Below, in pieces: positions 7,589 to 16,513 of a DNA stretch of 64,000 nucleotides. Within the stretch, counting starts at the first letter, position 1; every line of letters begins with the position of its first letter. The stretch comes from Paenibacillus wynnii (GTDB lineage Bacteria > Bacillota > Bacilli > Paenibacillales > Paenibacillaceae), in the NCBI RefSeq assembly GCF_030812855.1, contig NZ_JAUSTK010000010.1, positions 1 through 64,000 of the forward strand. Reading direction: 5' to 3'. The notes beneath the pieces are model-generated. The model was not told the DNA's origin. It did not search any database and saw nothing but the letters and a program-made list of their open reading frames with translations. The position numbers were made by a program, and so were the translations under genes.

Positions 7589-8034
7589 GAACGCTTAGAA
7601 GATTAAGATTGTTGTTAACATTCGATAGGACTACGGTTATATTGTTCGCTGAAGCCTTCCTTATGTTAGGTTGGGCACGCATCTTGATGTTCTTAAAATT
7701 TGCTAAGATTGCACACCAGCTCGGACAGAAATCCCAGGAAACGCCAGAGGAATTCCGGAATGATGATATCCGTCCCATTAAAAATATCTCCAGTGCCATT
7801 CATATCGTCAGCAAATATACACCCTGGGATAGCAAGTGTCTGGTCAAAGCCATAGCCGGGATGAAAATGCTGGAAAGGCGGCACATTAACAGCACGCTTT
7901 ATTTAGGTACTGCTAAGGATGAGAATGGAAGCATGATCGCCCACGCTTGGCTACGCAGCGGCCCCTTTTATATATCCGGAGCTGATGTTATGAACCGCTT
8001 TGTTGTCGTGGAGAAGTTTGCCAAAGAGGTTTAA
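7585..8034 (+). CDS. Lasso leader peptidase, transglutaminase-like (B2 protein)
   Basis: 149 residues. I place the start at ATG 7585, which overlaps the B1 stop (ATGA). The longer frame from 7513 only adds a translation of B1 sequence in the wrong frame. A Cys-His-Asp protease is indicated by the Cys in WDSKCLVKAIAGMKML, the His in AHAWLRSG and the following Asp in ISGADVMNRF. B2 cuts the leader after Thr-x; here between Leu19 and Ala20 of the precursor. The length is typical for split B systems. Confidence 0.88.
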   Translation: MRTLRRLRLLLTFDRTTVILFAEAFLMLGWARILMFLKFAKIAHQLGQKSQETPEEFRNDDIRPIKNISSAIHIVSKYTPWDSKCLVKAIAGMKMLERRHINSTLYLGTAKDENGSMIAHAWLRSGPFYISGADVMNRFVVVEKFAKEV

Positions 8035-8054
8035 CTGACAATCGGGGTGTTCCT

Positions 8055-9854
8055 ATGAAAACAATTATGTATTACATTAAGCAACTACATGCTTTTTCAG
8101 GAATACAACTGTATCTCAATATGGCCGGTATGGTTATAAGCGGACTGCTGGAGAGTGCAGCATTTCTACTATTGATTCCCATGCTCGGCATAGCTGGTAT
8201 TCAGTTGGGGGGGCAAGCTGCAAGCTTCCACTTCATAGGTTTTGATAAACTGCAGGATCTACCCCAAATCGCTGTCATTATTACGGTGCTTGCCGTCTAC
8301 TTGTCCATAGTATTCGGTCAGAACATGATTTCGCGTTCGGTAATAATCCGGAATGTGTATATTCAACAGAGATTCAGCCGCAAGCTTAGATTCGAGGTCT
8401 ACAGTGCTCTGCTTCGGGCGGAGTGGCCCTTTTTCCTGAAGAAACGAACCTCTGACCTAGTTAATTTAATGACCACGGAATCTGCGCGCGTAATCAGTGG
8501 TATCAACTACTTTTTGCAGTTCATCACCTCCTTTCTCTTCACGCTGGTTCAGATCGGATTCGCCTTCTGGCTGTCGCCCCCAATGACTTCGATCGTTCTC
8601 GGCTGCGGTCTTGTTCTCTCTATGTTCTCCCGTCGATTTATCCGGAGCGCCAAAAAGTTAGGCAGCCGCACATCCCAAAATGGACAGGCTTATCTAGCTG
8701 GCATTACGGACCAACTCAACGGAATCAAGGATATTAAGAGCAATAATCTGGAGAGTTCACGGTTGGACTGGCTGCAGACCGTCACACATGGAATGTTAGA
8801 TGAGCAGATTGAATATATGAGACTCAGAATGAGCTCTCAGCTTCTATACAAGATGTCATCAGCCCTGCTTATTTCCATGTTCATATTCATGTCCTTTCAA
8901 TTCCTCCATATGGATGGTCCCTATCTACTTTTAGTTATTCTAATCTTTGCCCGTTTATGGCCCACATTCACTACACTGCAATCTCTTCTTGAACAATTGG
9001 CTTCTATGCTTCCTTCCTTTAAGGCTCTACAGCAGTTGCAGGATGAATGTCTGGAACACGCGGAGAAAGGCATCCGATCTCACGATGAACAATCAATCAC
9101 TCCCATTCGAATGGAGAAGGGGTTAGAGGTCAAAGGGGTCTCCTTCCGTTATCACGCAGATATCCCTGTTTATTCATTACAGGATATCAATGTATCCATT
9201 CCCGCTAACCGCATGACAGCAGTTGTAGGCCGTTCAGGAGCCGGAAAAAGTACCCTTATTGATCTGCTCATGGGTCTAATGCAGCCTGAAACCGGAGTAA
9301 TCCTGGTAGACGGAATGCCAATCACAGGTGATAACTTACTTCCATTTAGACGTTCGATCGGTTATGTTGCGCAGGATCCCTTTCTATATAATGCAACTAT
9401 CCGGGACAATCTGATGATGATTAAGCCTGATTCGAAGGAAGACGAGCTATGGGAAGCTTTGGAGTTCGCCTCCTCGGCTGATTTTGTACGCCGGTTGCCT
9501 GACGGATTGGATACCTTAATTGGTGATCGTGGAGTACGGTTATCCGGAGGAGAACGTCAACGCCTTGTCTTAGCGAGGGCTATGATTCGGAAGCCTTCGA
9601 TTCTGGTATTGGATGAAGCTACCAGCGCACTGGATACGGAGAACGAAAAGAACATCCAGGAAGCACTGGAGCGTTTGAAGCATTCCATTACCATCATTGT
9701 TATTGCCCATAGGCTCTCAACCATCCGCAACGCGGATCAAATTCTAGTTATCGATAGCGGACATGTAGTACAGCAAGGAAAGTTTACAGGTCTTGCCTCC
9801 GAACAAGGTGGGGTATTTAGCAGCCTGTTGAGTAATCAGGAAGAGGCTATGTAA
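8055..9854 (+). CDS. ABC transporter exporting the lasso peptide (D protein)
   Basis: 599 residues, membrane and ATPase domains fused. The transmembrane region spans about 1-310; the ATPase follows with Walker A GRSGAGKST (about 391-399), signature LSGGERQRL (about 496), Walker B ILVLDEATS (about 516) and the switch His in IAHRLS (about 551). No peptidase domain is present, consistent with B2 having already removed the leader. It is the last biosynthetic gene of the operon and probably provides both export and self-immunity. Confidence 0.9.
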   Translation: MKTIMYYIKQLHAFSGIQLYLNMAGMVISGLLESAAFLLLIPMLGIAGIQLGGQAASFHFIGFDKLQDLPQIAVIITVLAVYLSIVFGQNMISRSVIIRNVYIQQRFSRKLRFEVYSALLRAEWPFFLKKRTSDLVNLMTTESARVISGINYFLQFITSFLFTLVQIGFAFWLSPPMTSIVLGCGLVLSMFSRRFIRSAKKLGSRTSQNGQAYLAGITDQLNGIKDIKSNNLESSRLDWLQTVTHGMLDEQIEYMRLRMSSQLLYKMSSALLISMFIFMSFQFLHMDGPYLLLVILIFARLWPTFTTLQSLLEQLASMLPSFKALQQLQDECLEHAEKGIRSHDEQSITPIRMEKGLEVKGVSFRYHADIPVYSLQDINVSIPANRMTAVVGRSGAGKSTLIDLLMGLMQPETGVILVDGMPITGDNLLPFRRSIGYVAQDPFLYNATIRDNLMMIKPDSKEDELWEALEFASSADFVRRLPDGLDTLIGDRGVRLSGGERQRLVLARAMIRKPSILVLDEATSALDTENEKNIQEALERLKHSITIIVIAHRLSTIRNADQILVIDSGHVVQQGKFTGLASEQGGVFSSLLSNQEEAM

Positions 9855-9879
9855 GTTGTTCCAAGCACTTCCTCTTCCT
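9838..9879 (+). terminator. Weak hairpin between the lasso exporter gene and sinR
   Basis: Arms AGGAAGAGG (9838-9846) and CCTCTTCCT (9871-9879) enclose 24 bases, and there is no U-run after the stem. This is at most a partial terminator, so transcription from the lasso promoter could continue into sinR. Confidence 0.35.
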
Positions 9880-9906
9880 ATGAATCAATTAACGGAGGTA
9901 TAACCC

Positions 9907-10236
9907 ATGATTGGTGAACGAATTCAAATGCTTCGTAAAAAGAATAACTACTCTCTGACTGAGCTTTCTGAAAGAGCAGGCGTCGCGAAGTCTTATTTAA
10001 GTTCAATTGAACGCGGAATTCAACAAAATCCTTCCATTCAATTCTTAGAAAAAGTAGGATCGGTATTAGGTATTACTGTGGAGGAATTCCTCCACAAGGA
10101 GAATACTGCAGATAATAAGGACCCTATTGATATGGAGTGGACTGCTCTTGTGAAGGAAGCCATGCATTCCGGTGTTAGCAAAGTGCAGTTCAGAGAGTTT
10201 TTGGATTATAACAAATGGAAGCTAAAGCGTGAATAA
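9907..10236 (+). CDS. sinR: SinR-type biofilm master regulator (XRE family)
   Basis: 109 residues with the same two-part layout as B. subtilis SinR. The N-terminal XRE helix-turn-helix (1-62) includes AGVAKSYLSSIER, which by memory is unchanged from SinR through the recognition helix, then NPSIQFLEKV. The C-terminal oligomerisation/SinI-binding segment (about 77-107) contains SGVSKVQFREFLDY. SinR represses matrix genes by binding GTTCTYT heptamers. The gene starts 52 bp after the lasso exporter with its own GGAGG site and no strong terminator before it. No sinI-like antirepressor is seen in the window. Confidence 0.9.
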   Translation: MIGERIQMLRKKNNYSLTELSERAGVAKSYLSSIERGIQQNPSIQFLEKVGSVLGITVEEFLHKENTADNKDPIDMEWTALVKEAMHSGVSKVQFREFLDYNKWKLKRE

Positions 10237-10239
10237 AAA

Positions 10240-10277
10240 AAACGTCTCATCAGTAGAATTCTACTTTAGAGGCGCTC
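10240..10277. terminator. Terminator shared by sinR and the galE operon
   Basis: An imperfect hairpin (outer CGTCTC pairing, inner AGTAGAA/TTCTACT, three-base internal loop). On the minus strand it is followed by eight T residues, so it is a good terminator for the operon ending in galE and a weaker one for sinR. Confidence 0.65.
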
Positions 10278-10295
10278 TTCTCTTTACTCTTTTCT

Positions 10296-11330
10296 TCAAT
10301 TCGCTTGTTCCCATTCCTTCTTACTATAGCCGCTCGGATTAGCTAACTGCCACCTCCAAGTATCCTCGCACATTTCTCCTATATCCTTCTTCGCACTCCA
10401 TTGCAATTCACGATTTGCCTTAGAGGCGTCCGCATAACACACCGCTATATCTCCAGGCCTCCGCTCAGTCAAAGCATAAGGGATTCTACGTCCTGTGACA
10501 TCCTCAAAAGAAGTGATCATCTCCAGTACACTCAGACCTTTACCGGTACCTAGGTTATATACATCTACTCCTGCGTGATTCATTATCCGCTCCAGTGCTT
10601 TAATATGCCCCTTCGCCAAATCCACGACATGAATATAATCCCGAATCCCCGTTCCATCTATAGTAGAATAATCACTTCCGAACACATTCAGCTGCTTCAG
10701 CTTACCAATCGCTACCTGGGAAATATAAGGCACAAGATTGTTCGGAATACCATTTGGATTCTCACCGATTCTTCCGCTTGGATGAGCTCCAATCGGATTA
10801 AAGTACCGTAGAATAGAAATGCCCCAGCGAGGATCGGACAAGGCTAAGTCCTGTAGAATTTCCTCTATCATCTGTTTCGTGCGTCCATACGGATTAGTAG
10901 CGCCAATAGAGGCATCCTCTTTGATCGGAACACTCTCCGGTGCGCCGTATACAGTTGCCGAGGAGCTGAAGACGATCTTAAATACGCCATGCCTTTCCAT
11001 CGTCTCACATAAGCATAGTGTGCTTAAAACATTGGTGTGATAGTACTTAAGGGGGAGCTGTACCGATTCACCTACCGCCTTAAGTCCGGCAAAATGAATG
11101 ACTGCATCAATGCGGTGTGCAGCAAATACATTGTTCAGGGCCTCCGCGTCCAGTACATCCAATTCATAGAAGGTAAACGATTTATTGGTGATTTCTTCAA
11201 TTCGTTCTATGGCCTCCGGGTGACTGTTAATAAAATTGTCCACACTTACAATCTCATATCCTGCCTCCAGCAGTTCAACCGTCGTATGACTACCGATGTA
11301 GCCGGCACCTCCGGTAATTAAAATAGCCAT
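10296..11330 (-). CDS. galE: UDP-glucose 4-epimerase
   Basis: 344 residues from ATG 11330 (GGAGG 9 bases upstream, inside the end of the flippase gene). Extended SDR fold: NAD loop GGAGYIGSH (about 8-16), SSSATVYG (about 123-130), and catalytic YGRTK (about 148-152). It interconverts UDP-glucose and UDP-galactose, and possibly the N-acetyl forms. It is the last gene of the second exopolysaccharide operon, where it would supply a galactose-type donor to the glycosyltransferases upstream. Confidence 0.93.
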   Translation of the reverse strand: MAILITGGAGYIGSHTTVELLEAGYEIVSVDNFINSHPEAIERIEEITNKSFTFYELDVLDAEALNNVFAAHRIDAVIHFAGLKAVGESVQLPLKYYHTNVLSTLCLCETMERHGVFKIVFSSSATVYGAPESVPIKEDASIGATNPYGRTKQMIEEILQDLALSDPRWGISILRYFNPIGAHPSGRIGENPNGIPNNLVPYISQVAIGKLKQLNVFGSDYSTIDGTGIRDYIHVVDLAKGHIKALERIMNHAGVDVYNLGTGKGLSVLEMITSFEDVTGRRIPYALTERRPGDIAVCYADASKANRELQWSAKKDIGEMCEDTWRWQLANPSGYSKKEWEQAN

Positions 11331-11335
11331 TGAAA

Positions 11336-12883
11336 TCAACCTCCATTATTTAAATTGGGTTTAATTTTCACGGTAAGCTTCCCCAGCATTGTTTTGGCTA
11401 TACCTACCAGGTACTCGAACTCTTCTTTCCGGTAGAACACGAGGACGTAGAATATATTAATAGAAGTAAAAACAATTAACGCTTTGGCTATCAAGAGCAG
11501 AAAAGTATTTGCTTCAATAAGTCCACCTGCCAAGTCACCAATGACAAAAGCACTTATTCCTACCAAAACGTAATAAGTATACTTACGATAGTGATCTGCA
11601 ACAGACAGATGAAACACTTTTTTATAGACAAGATAAGGGGTGGTCCAAAAAGGCATGGCCATCGAGCTGATCAAGGAACCTATAAACACTCCCGGAATAC
11701 CGATGGATTGAACAAGAACAATAGAAATAATGAGGCCGATGGCCGCTTGGCCCAAAGGTACAAATCGATCTTCATGAAATATACCAGCCGTTGTTTTTAC
11801 CGTCGAAATGGGATTTCGCATCCCCCTCTCAAAAAACAGGAGAAGCAGTATAATCAATACTCCGTTCGACATTAGGTACGAATTCCCGATCCACAATGAG
11901 ATAAAAGGTTGTATCAGAATATACAAGAGAATCGTTAATAAAGAATACAACCAGAAGGTAAGCAGCAGCAGCACTTTATAAACGCTGTATATTTTTTTTT
12001 CACTCTCACTGGATACGAGGTTGCCTACACTGTGATACAAATTACTAAAGACTTGGTTGATAAACGTCCGAGCAATATCCACCAGCATCTTATAATTGGA
12101 ATACAGTCCGACAGCAGCAACGCTAACGAATGATGAAATGAGAATATTCTCGGTTCCCAACACAAGATAGCTGCCCACATTTTGCAGAACAATGGCCTTG
12201 ACGTTCTTAATAATTCCACCTTTGGTCTCCGCATCGAGCTTTCCGGTAACTTTTTTCTTTAAATAAGGGTATTTCTTATTAGCAATGGTTGTTAATGTAA
12301 CGGCTGTTGTTATTGTGATGAAGCTGTCTATAATGAGAAACATAATGTAATTGGCCGTATAATACAGGATCCCAATTTTGAGACAGGTGGATATAATGGA
12401 AGAAACCGAAAAGGCTACCGTTACAATATAGCCCTTTTGATTTACATTCAAAAATGAGTTCTTGTAGGAAAAAAGGTAAGGTGTCACCGTGTTAATGAGA
12501 AAGATAAGATAAATAAGATGTACATTCTCTATGCTTGTATCCTTAACGATGGTATTTAAAAAAGGGAGCAGTGACAGTCCCAGCAGAGTAACTACTAAGG
12601 CAATAACCAGATAGGCGCTTCTGTACAACCGCATCAGTCTGTTGATTTTTTCATAATCATTTTCCGCGATAGGTTTATACAAGCTGTACATGATGCTGGT
12701 ACCAATACCCGCTTCCGCCAGTGTCAGCATCATCAATATGTTGGTGAACAAGCCATTCACACCGAGATACTCAATTCCTAAGGAATTAATAAATACGGTT
12801 CTGGAGATAAAACTCAACATCGTGATAATTAACTGGTTACCAATCCCTGCGGTTATGTTGATCAGCGAGTTTTTTACTCTCAT
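11336..12883 (-). CDS. Polysaccharide flippase (Wzx/EpsK type)
   Basis: About 515 residues with many hydrophobic segments throughout, of the MATE/PST oligosaccharide exporter superfamily. The start RVKNSLINITAGIGNQLIIT and the FINSLGIEYLGVNGLFTNI segment (about 30-50) are typical. It flips undecaprenyl-linked repeat units across the membrane. I prefer the second ATG (12883), because AAGGGA is properly spaced from it. It is the only flippase seen in the locus, so it probably serves the polymer made by both operons. Confidence 0.85.
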   Translation of the reverse strand: MRVKNSLINITAGIGNQLIITMLSFISRTVFINSLGIEYLGVNGLFTNILMMLTLAEAGIGTSIMYSLYKPIAENDYEKINRLMRLYRSAYLVIALVVTLLGLSLLPFLNTIVKDTSIENVHLIYLIFLINTVTPYLFSYKNSFLNVNQKGYIVTVAFSVSSIISTCLKIGILYYTANYIMFLIIDSFITITTAVTLTTIANKKYPYLKKKVTGKLDAETKGGIIKNVKAIVLQNVGSYLVLGTENILISSFVSVAAVGLYSNYKMLVDIARTFINQVFSNLYHSVGNLVSSESEKKIYSVYKVLLLLTFWLYSLLTILLYILIQPFISLWIGNSYLMSNGVLIILLLLFFERGMRNPISTVKTTAGIFHEDRFVPLGQAAIGLIISIVLVQSIGIPGVFIGSLISSMAMPFWTTPYLVYKKVFHLSVADHYRKYTYYVLVGISAFVIGDLAGGLIEANTFLLLIAKALIVFTSINIFYVLVFYRKEEFEYLVGIAKTMLGKLTVKIKPNLNNGG

Positions 12884-12893
12884 AGGCATCCCT

Positions 12894-14096
12894 TCATCTT
12901 AAAAATTGATCATCAATCTCCACAGCCCTATTATGGATTATCCGAATACAGAATCCTTGTGTAAAAGGCAACACATTAAATAGTGAGGAATACACACCGA
13001 TATCTTTAGTGTCACCCTGCGAGAAATCAACGGCTCCGTTCCTGCGAGTAACCTTCATTAAGTAGTTGACGGCCTGGTCAGCGCTTTTGCTGCAATCCTC
13101 GCTTAATTCCTCTATGGTAGCGGCATGCAGCATGAACCAACCCAATGTGGCTGTGGCAGAGGAGTCACTTCTGGACTCTGGACGGGTCGCCGTCCAGTTC
13201 CAATTCCCTTCAGGATTCTGCAAAGGCAGTACTGAACGAGCAAACTTTATAACAGAGTCTTTCAGTGTCTCCTTGCATTCGTGGTTATCAGGAAGCTCCC
13301 TCCATGCATCAATCAAACCGATAGCATACCAGCCCAATCCCCTCCCCCAGCCATAGAGACCAAGCGGGTAACGGGTCTTAATATGATAAGCATGGCAAGG
13401 TATGTAGTGCTCATTCAGCATTCCGAAATGTTCATACGTCTTAATTTGCTTAACCGCAAGCTGTACGCATTCCGGTTTGTCGTACTTCAACCCGTACGAA
13501 ATCAGAAACGGACAGATAAAACCGATCGTATCTACATAACGGTAATCCTTCATCCACTTTCGATATAAGACGGTACCGTCTTCTTCACCGATATGTTCCT
13601 GAATTAGCTGCCACAACTTATCCATGGCCGGTTTGTAATGCCCGGAATCTACGACGGTTTGATTCATGACAGCATAAGCTAGTATGCCGACATCCACATG
13701 GTCAGGGTTAACCTTCCAATCACCGCTTTCGGTAAATTTGGAGCTCAAGTATTGTCTTATCGATTTGGCAGACCGTTCATCTTCACGATGCTGTATGGAT
13801 TCATTAAGACCGAGCAGGATCGCTGCCTCCTGCCAATGTTGAATAGCTGACTTGGAGTAATTCCCTTGCAGCATATCGATTACAATCAACCTGGTATGAT
13901 CCGTCACCTTGATCTTTGGCGTCTTATTCAGCCATACGATTCCTTTATCCGTTATAGACTGCCCCCATACTTGCCTATCGTTAAATCTGCCGATATGAAT
14001 ACGGCCCAGCCAATCCCCGGCAATCGGAACAACATCTATAAGCAAGACGATAACGGCAATGAATAATAAGATCCCTGCTATGGATTGGATGATCAC
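12894..14096 (-). CDS. Membrane-anchored six-hairpin glycoside hydrolase (GH88/GH105-like)
   Basis: 400 residues, GTG start behind GGAGG. One N-terminal transmembrane segment (about 3-25) is followed by an (alpha/alpha)6-type domain. GLYGWGRGLGWYAIGLIDAWRELP (about 253-276) resembles the RGxGW core of unsaturated glucuronyl/rhamnogalacturonyl hydrolases. The placement between flippase and glycosyltransferase genes suggests trimming or remodelling of the polymer outside the cell rather than nutrient uptake. The exact family assignment and substrate are uncertain. Confidence 0.6.
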   Translation of the reverse strand: MIIQSIAGILLFIAVIVLLIDVVPIAGDWLGRIHIGRFNDRQVWGQSITDKGIVWLNKTPKIKVTDHTRLIVIDMLQGNYSKSAIQHWQEAAILLGLNESIQHREDERSAKSIRQYLSSKFTESGDWKVNPDHVDVGILAYAVMNQTVVDSGHYKPAMDKLWQLIQEHIGEEDGTVLYRKWMKDYRYVDTIGFICPFLISYGLKYDKPECVQLAVKQIKTYEHFGMLNEHYIPCHAYHIKTRYPLGLYGWGRGLGWYAIGLIDAWRELPDNHECKETLKDSVIKFARSVLPLQNPEGNWNWTATRPESRSDSSATATLGWFMLHAATIEELSEDCSKSADQAVNYLMKVTRRNGAVDFSQGDTKDIGVYSSLFNVLPFTQGFCIRIIHNRAVEIDDQFLR

Positions 14097-14116
14097 AGTT
14101 ATTCCTCCGTTCTGTA

Positions 14117-15301
14117 TTACTGCACTAGTTGATACATCTTTTCAACTTCCGATTCCGTATTCAGATCCTCTTCCGTTAAGTTCCGGGCAAACTTACTACC
14201 AAGTTCTTTGTCATCAATTAATCTGCGAATGCCCTCAGTAAGGCCTTCAGGACTCATGTCTACGATTAAACCGTTGTAATTATCCTGAATTTGATCCTTG
14301 GCTGTGGAGAAATCAGTTACGATTATAGGCTTGCACATAATTTTCGCTTCATCTATTGCAATGGATTTTCCTTCAAATCTTGATGACTGTACATAAATGT
14401 CCGCTTCCTTGATATAGGGATAGGGATTCTCCTTAAGCCCAAGCAGGATGAAATTTCTCTGCAGCGAGCATTCGGCAATCAGCTTCTCCAAGCTGCTTCG
14501 TTCCTCGCCTTCTCCAATCACGTACCAACGAAGATCATAACCCAGGTCCACCAAGCGCCGGCAGGCCTCAACAGCCCATTCGAATCCTTTTTGAAAGGTT
14601 AATCTTCCTATAGATAATAGCTTGATTCCTTCATGGTGACTCCAGTCAGCCTTCTCTGACGACATTTTATGGATAAGCTCCGGGGAAACAATATTCTGGA
14701 TCACCTGCACTTTGGAAGATAGATCGGGAAAACGATTCTGTAATACAGTCCCGCACTCATCCGACACGGTAACCAGATAATCCAAACTTCGAAAGTAGAA
14801 TTCGTCGATGGCAGGGTCCATGCCCAGCTTGTCATAATCGTTATGAATAAAGCCTATCTTTGTGGTGGCATTGGTTTTCTCGATAACATAATATATAGGG
14901 CTCTTCTCCATAAAACCGATGGCTGCATCATAACGTTTGGTTAGACGAGACAGTGATTTGGATAGATGCTTCCATACCCGCTGCTCCCGAACCGCCGGAT
15001 GGGTTTCTGTGCGAAAGATCAGACCGGCACGGATACGGTGTATGGCCAGACCCGGTTTTCTTTTATTCAAACTATCCTTAACAGCCGCCATGACAGGCAT
15101 ATCATAATGCCTATAGAATTCAGGTTCCTCCAAGATATGGACTTGCTCAGGGACCCTGCTAAAAAAGAGCCCTTCGTGCTTGAAAAGAAATAAATCGACC
15201 TCATATTTGGAGTAATCCAGACTTTGAAGCAGGGAGATCAGCGACTTCTCAGCACCTCCGCAGTTCAGATTACCCATTACGAACAGGAGCTTTTGCTTCA
15301 T
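14117..15301 (-). CDS. Glycosyltransferase family 4
   Basis: 394 residues, GT-B fold. N-terminal GGAEKSL acceptor loop (about 15-21) and C-terminal GT4 signature ILSIGRL.../FEGKSIAIDEAK (EX7E type, about 325-340). It is a close paralogue of the next gene (15313) and more distantly of the gene at 18710. All three share the unusual segment KIGFIHNDYDKLGMDP (or variants) in the middle. It adds one sugar to the lipid-linked repeat unit in the cytoplasm; donor unknown. Confidence 0.85.
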   Translation of the reverse strand: MKQKLLFVMGNLNCGGAEKSLISLLQSLDYSKYEVDLFLFKHEGLFFSRVPEQVHILEEPEFYRHYDMPVMAAVKDSLNKRKPGLAIHRIRAGLIFRTETHPAVREQRVWKHLSKSLSRLTKRYDAAIGFMEKSPIYYVIEKTNATTKIGFIHNDYDKLGMDPAIDEFYFRSLDYLVTVSDECGTVLQNRFPDLSSKVQVIQNIVSPELIHKMSSEKADWSHHEGIKLLSIGRLTFQKGFEWAVEACRRLVDLGYDLRWYVIGEGEERSSLEKLIAECSLQRNFILLGLKENPYPYIKEADIYVQSSRFEGKSIAIDEAKIMCKPIIVTDFSTAKDQIQDNYNGLIVDMSPEGLTEGIRRLIDDKELGSKFARNLTEEDLNTESEVEKMYQLVQ

Positions 15302-15312
15302 CGGAATTCCAC

Positions 15313-16506
15313 CTATACCAGCAATTTGTAGAACTTATGGATTTCCTCTTCGGTACCCAGTGATGACTGTGCCAACTGATCGGTGATTCTGGCTCTAAGC
15401 GCTTTATCCTGAATCAACTTCTCAATGCCTGCTGCAACAGCCTCTGCATTCATATCTACAATCAAGCCGTCCACACCGTCCTCAATCTGATCCTTGGCTG
15501 TGCTGAAGCGCGTTACAACAATCGGTTTATTCAATATTTTCGCTTCATCAATCGCAATCGATTTCCCTTCAAATCTGGAGGTTTGAACATAAAGATCCGC
15601 TTTCTTCAGATAGGGATATGGATTAGACCTCAGTCCGAGCAGCGTAAAATGATTCTCCAGTCCATTGGCTTGGATCAGGTCGGATAACTTCTGTCTTTCT
15701 TCCCCTTCTCCAATAATTGCCCATTGAACAGGATATCCTTTATCCACAAGCTTCCGACAGGCTTCAATCGCCAGCTCGAATGCCTTTTGGTAATGCAACC
15801 GGCCGATGGACAATATGGAAATTTCCTCATCCTTGGTAACCGCAGTCTCATTTTTACTCTGATCAGCCAGCTGTCTAATAACCTTTGGAGAAACAATATT
15901 ATGGATGACACTGATTTTTTCACGCTGCTGCGGAAAACGGTTCTTTAAAATGTCAGCGCACTCTTCCGAGACGGTAACAATATGATCCAGCTGCTTAAAA
16001 TACGAAACATCGAAGTTAGGGTCCATTCCCAACTGGTCATAATCAATGTGAATCCATCCAACCTTTGTATTCGCCTGTACCTTATCGACACCAAAGTAAA
16101 TGGATGTCTTCTCCATAAACCCAACCACAGTATCATAAGGCTGTTCCAAAGATTCAAAAAAGACGGACATATGTTTCCAGCTATACTGTTCTCTAAGAGC
16201 AGTTGATCTGAACAATCTATTTTTTAATGCAAACATAAATCTGTGGTAGGCAAGGCCAAACTCGCCCTTAAAAAGTAATAGTGACATAGACTTCCACAAC
16301 GCCAGGGTGAACTGCTGATACTTATCCGGCAAAGGCAGCAAATGGACATGTTTCGGAATAAACTCCATAAAAAGCCCATCATGGTTTAATAGAAACAAAT
16401 CCACCTCATACATTTCATAATCAACCTGACTCAGCAGATTAACCAAACTTCGCTCACCACCGCCGGAGCTTAACCCGGGCATAATAAACAGCAGTTTTTT
16501 TCTCAT
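15313..16506 (-). CDS. Glycosyltransferase family 4 (tandem paralogue)
   Basis: About 397 residues from ATG 16506 (GAGGTGACT ahead; an in-frame GTG at 16512 is possible). GT-B fold with GGGERSL near the N terminus and RFEGKSIAIDEAKILNKPIVV in the donor domain. It aligns along its whole length with the neighbour at 14117, so the two arose by tandem duplication. Eleven bases separate the two genes. Role: one glycosyl transfer in repeat-unit assembly. Confidence 0.85.
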   Translation of the reverse strand: MRKKLLFIMPGLSSGGGERSLVNLLSQVDYEMYEVDLFLLNHDGLFMEFIPKHVHLLPLPDKYQQFTLALWKSMSLLLFKGEFGLAYHRFMFALKNRLFRSTALREQYSWKHMSVFFESLEQPYDTVVGFMEKTSIYFGVDKVQANTKVGWIHIDYDQLGMDPNFDVSYFKQLDHIVTVSEECADILKNRFPQQREKISVIHNIVSPKVIRQLADQSKNETAVTKDEEISILSIGRLHYQKAFELAIEACRKLVDKGYPVQWAIIGEGEERQKLSDLIQANGLENHFTLLGLRSNPYPYLKKADLYVQTSRFEGKSIAIDEAKILNKPIVVTRFSTAKDQIEDGVDGLIVDMNAEAVAAGIEKLIQDKALRARITDQLAQSSLGTEEEIHKFYKLLV

Positions 16507-16513
16507 AGTCACC

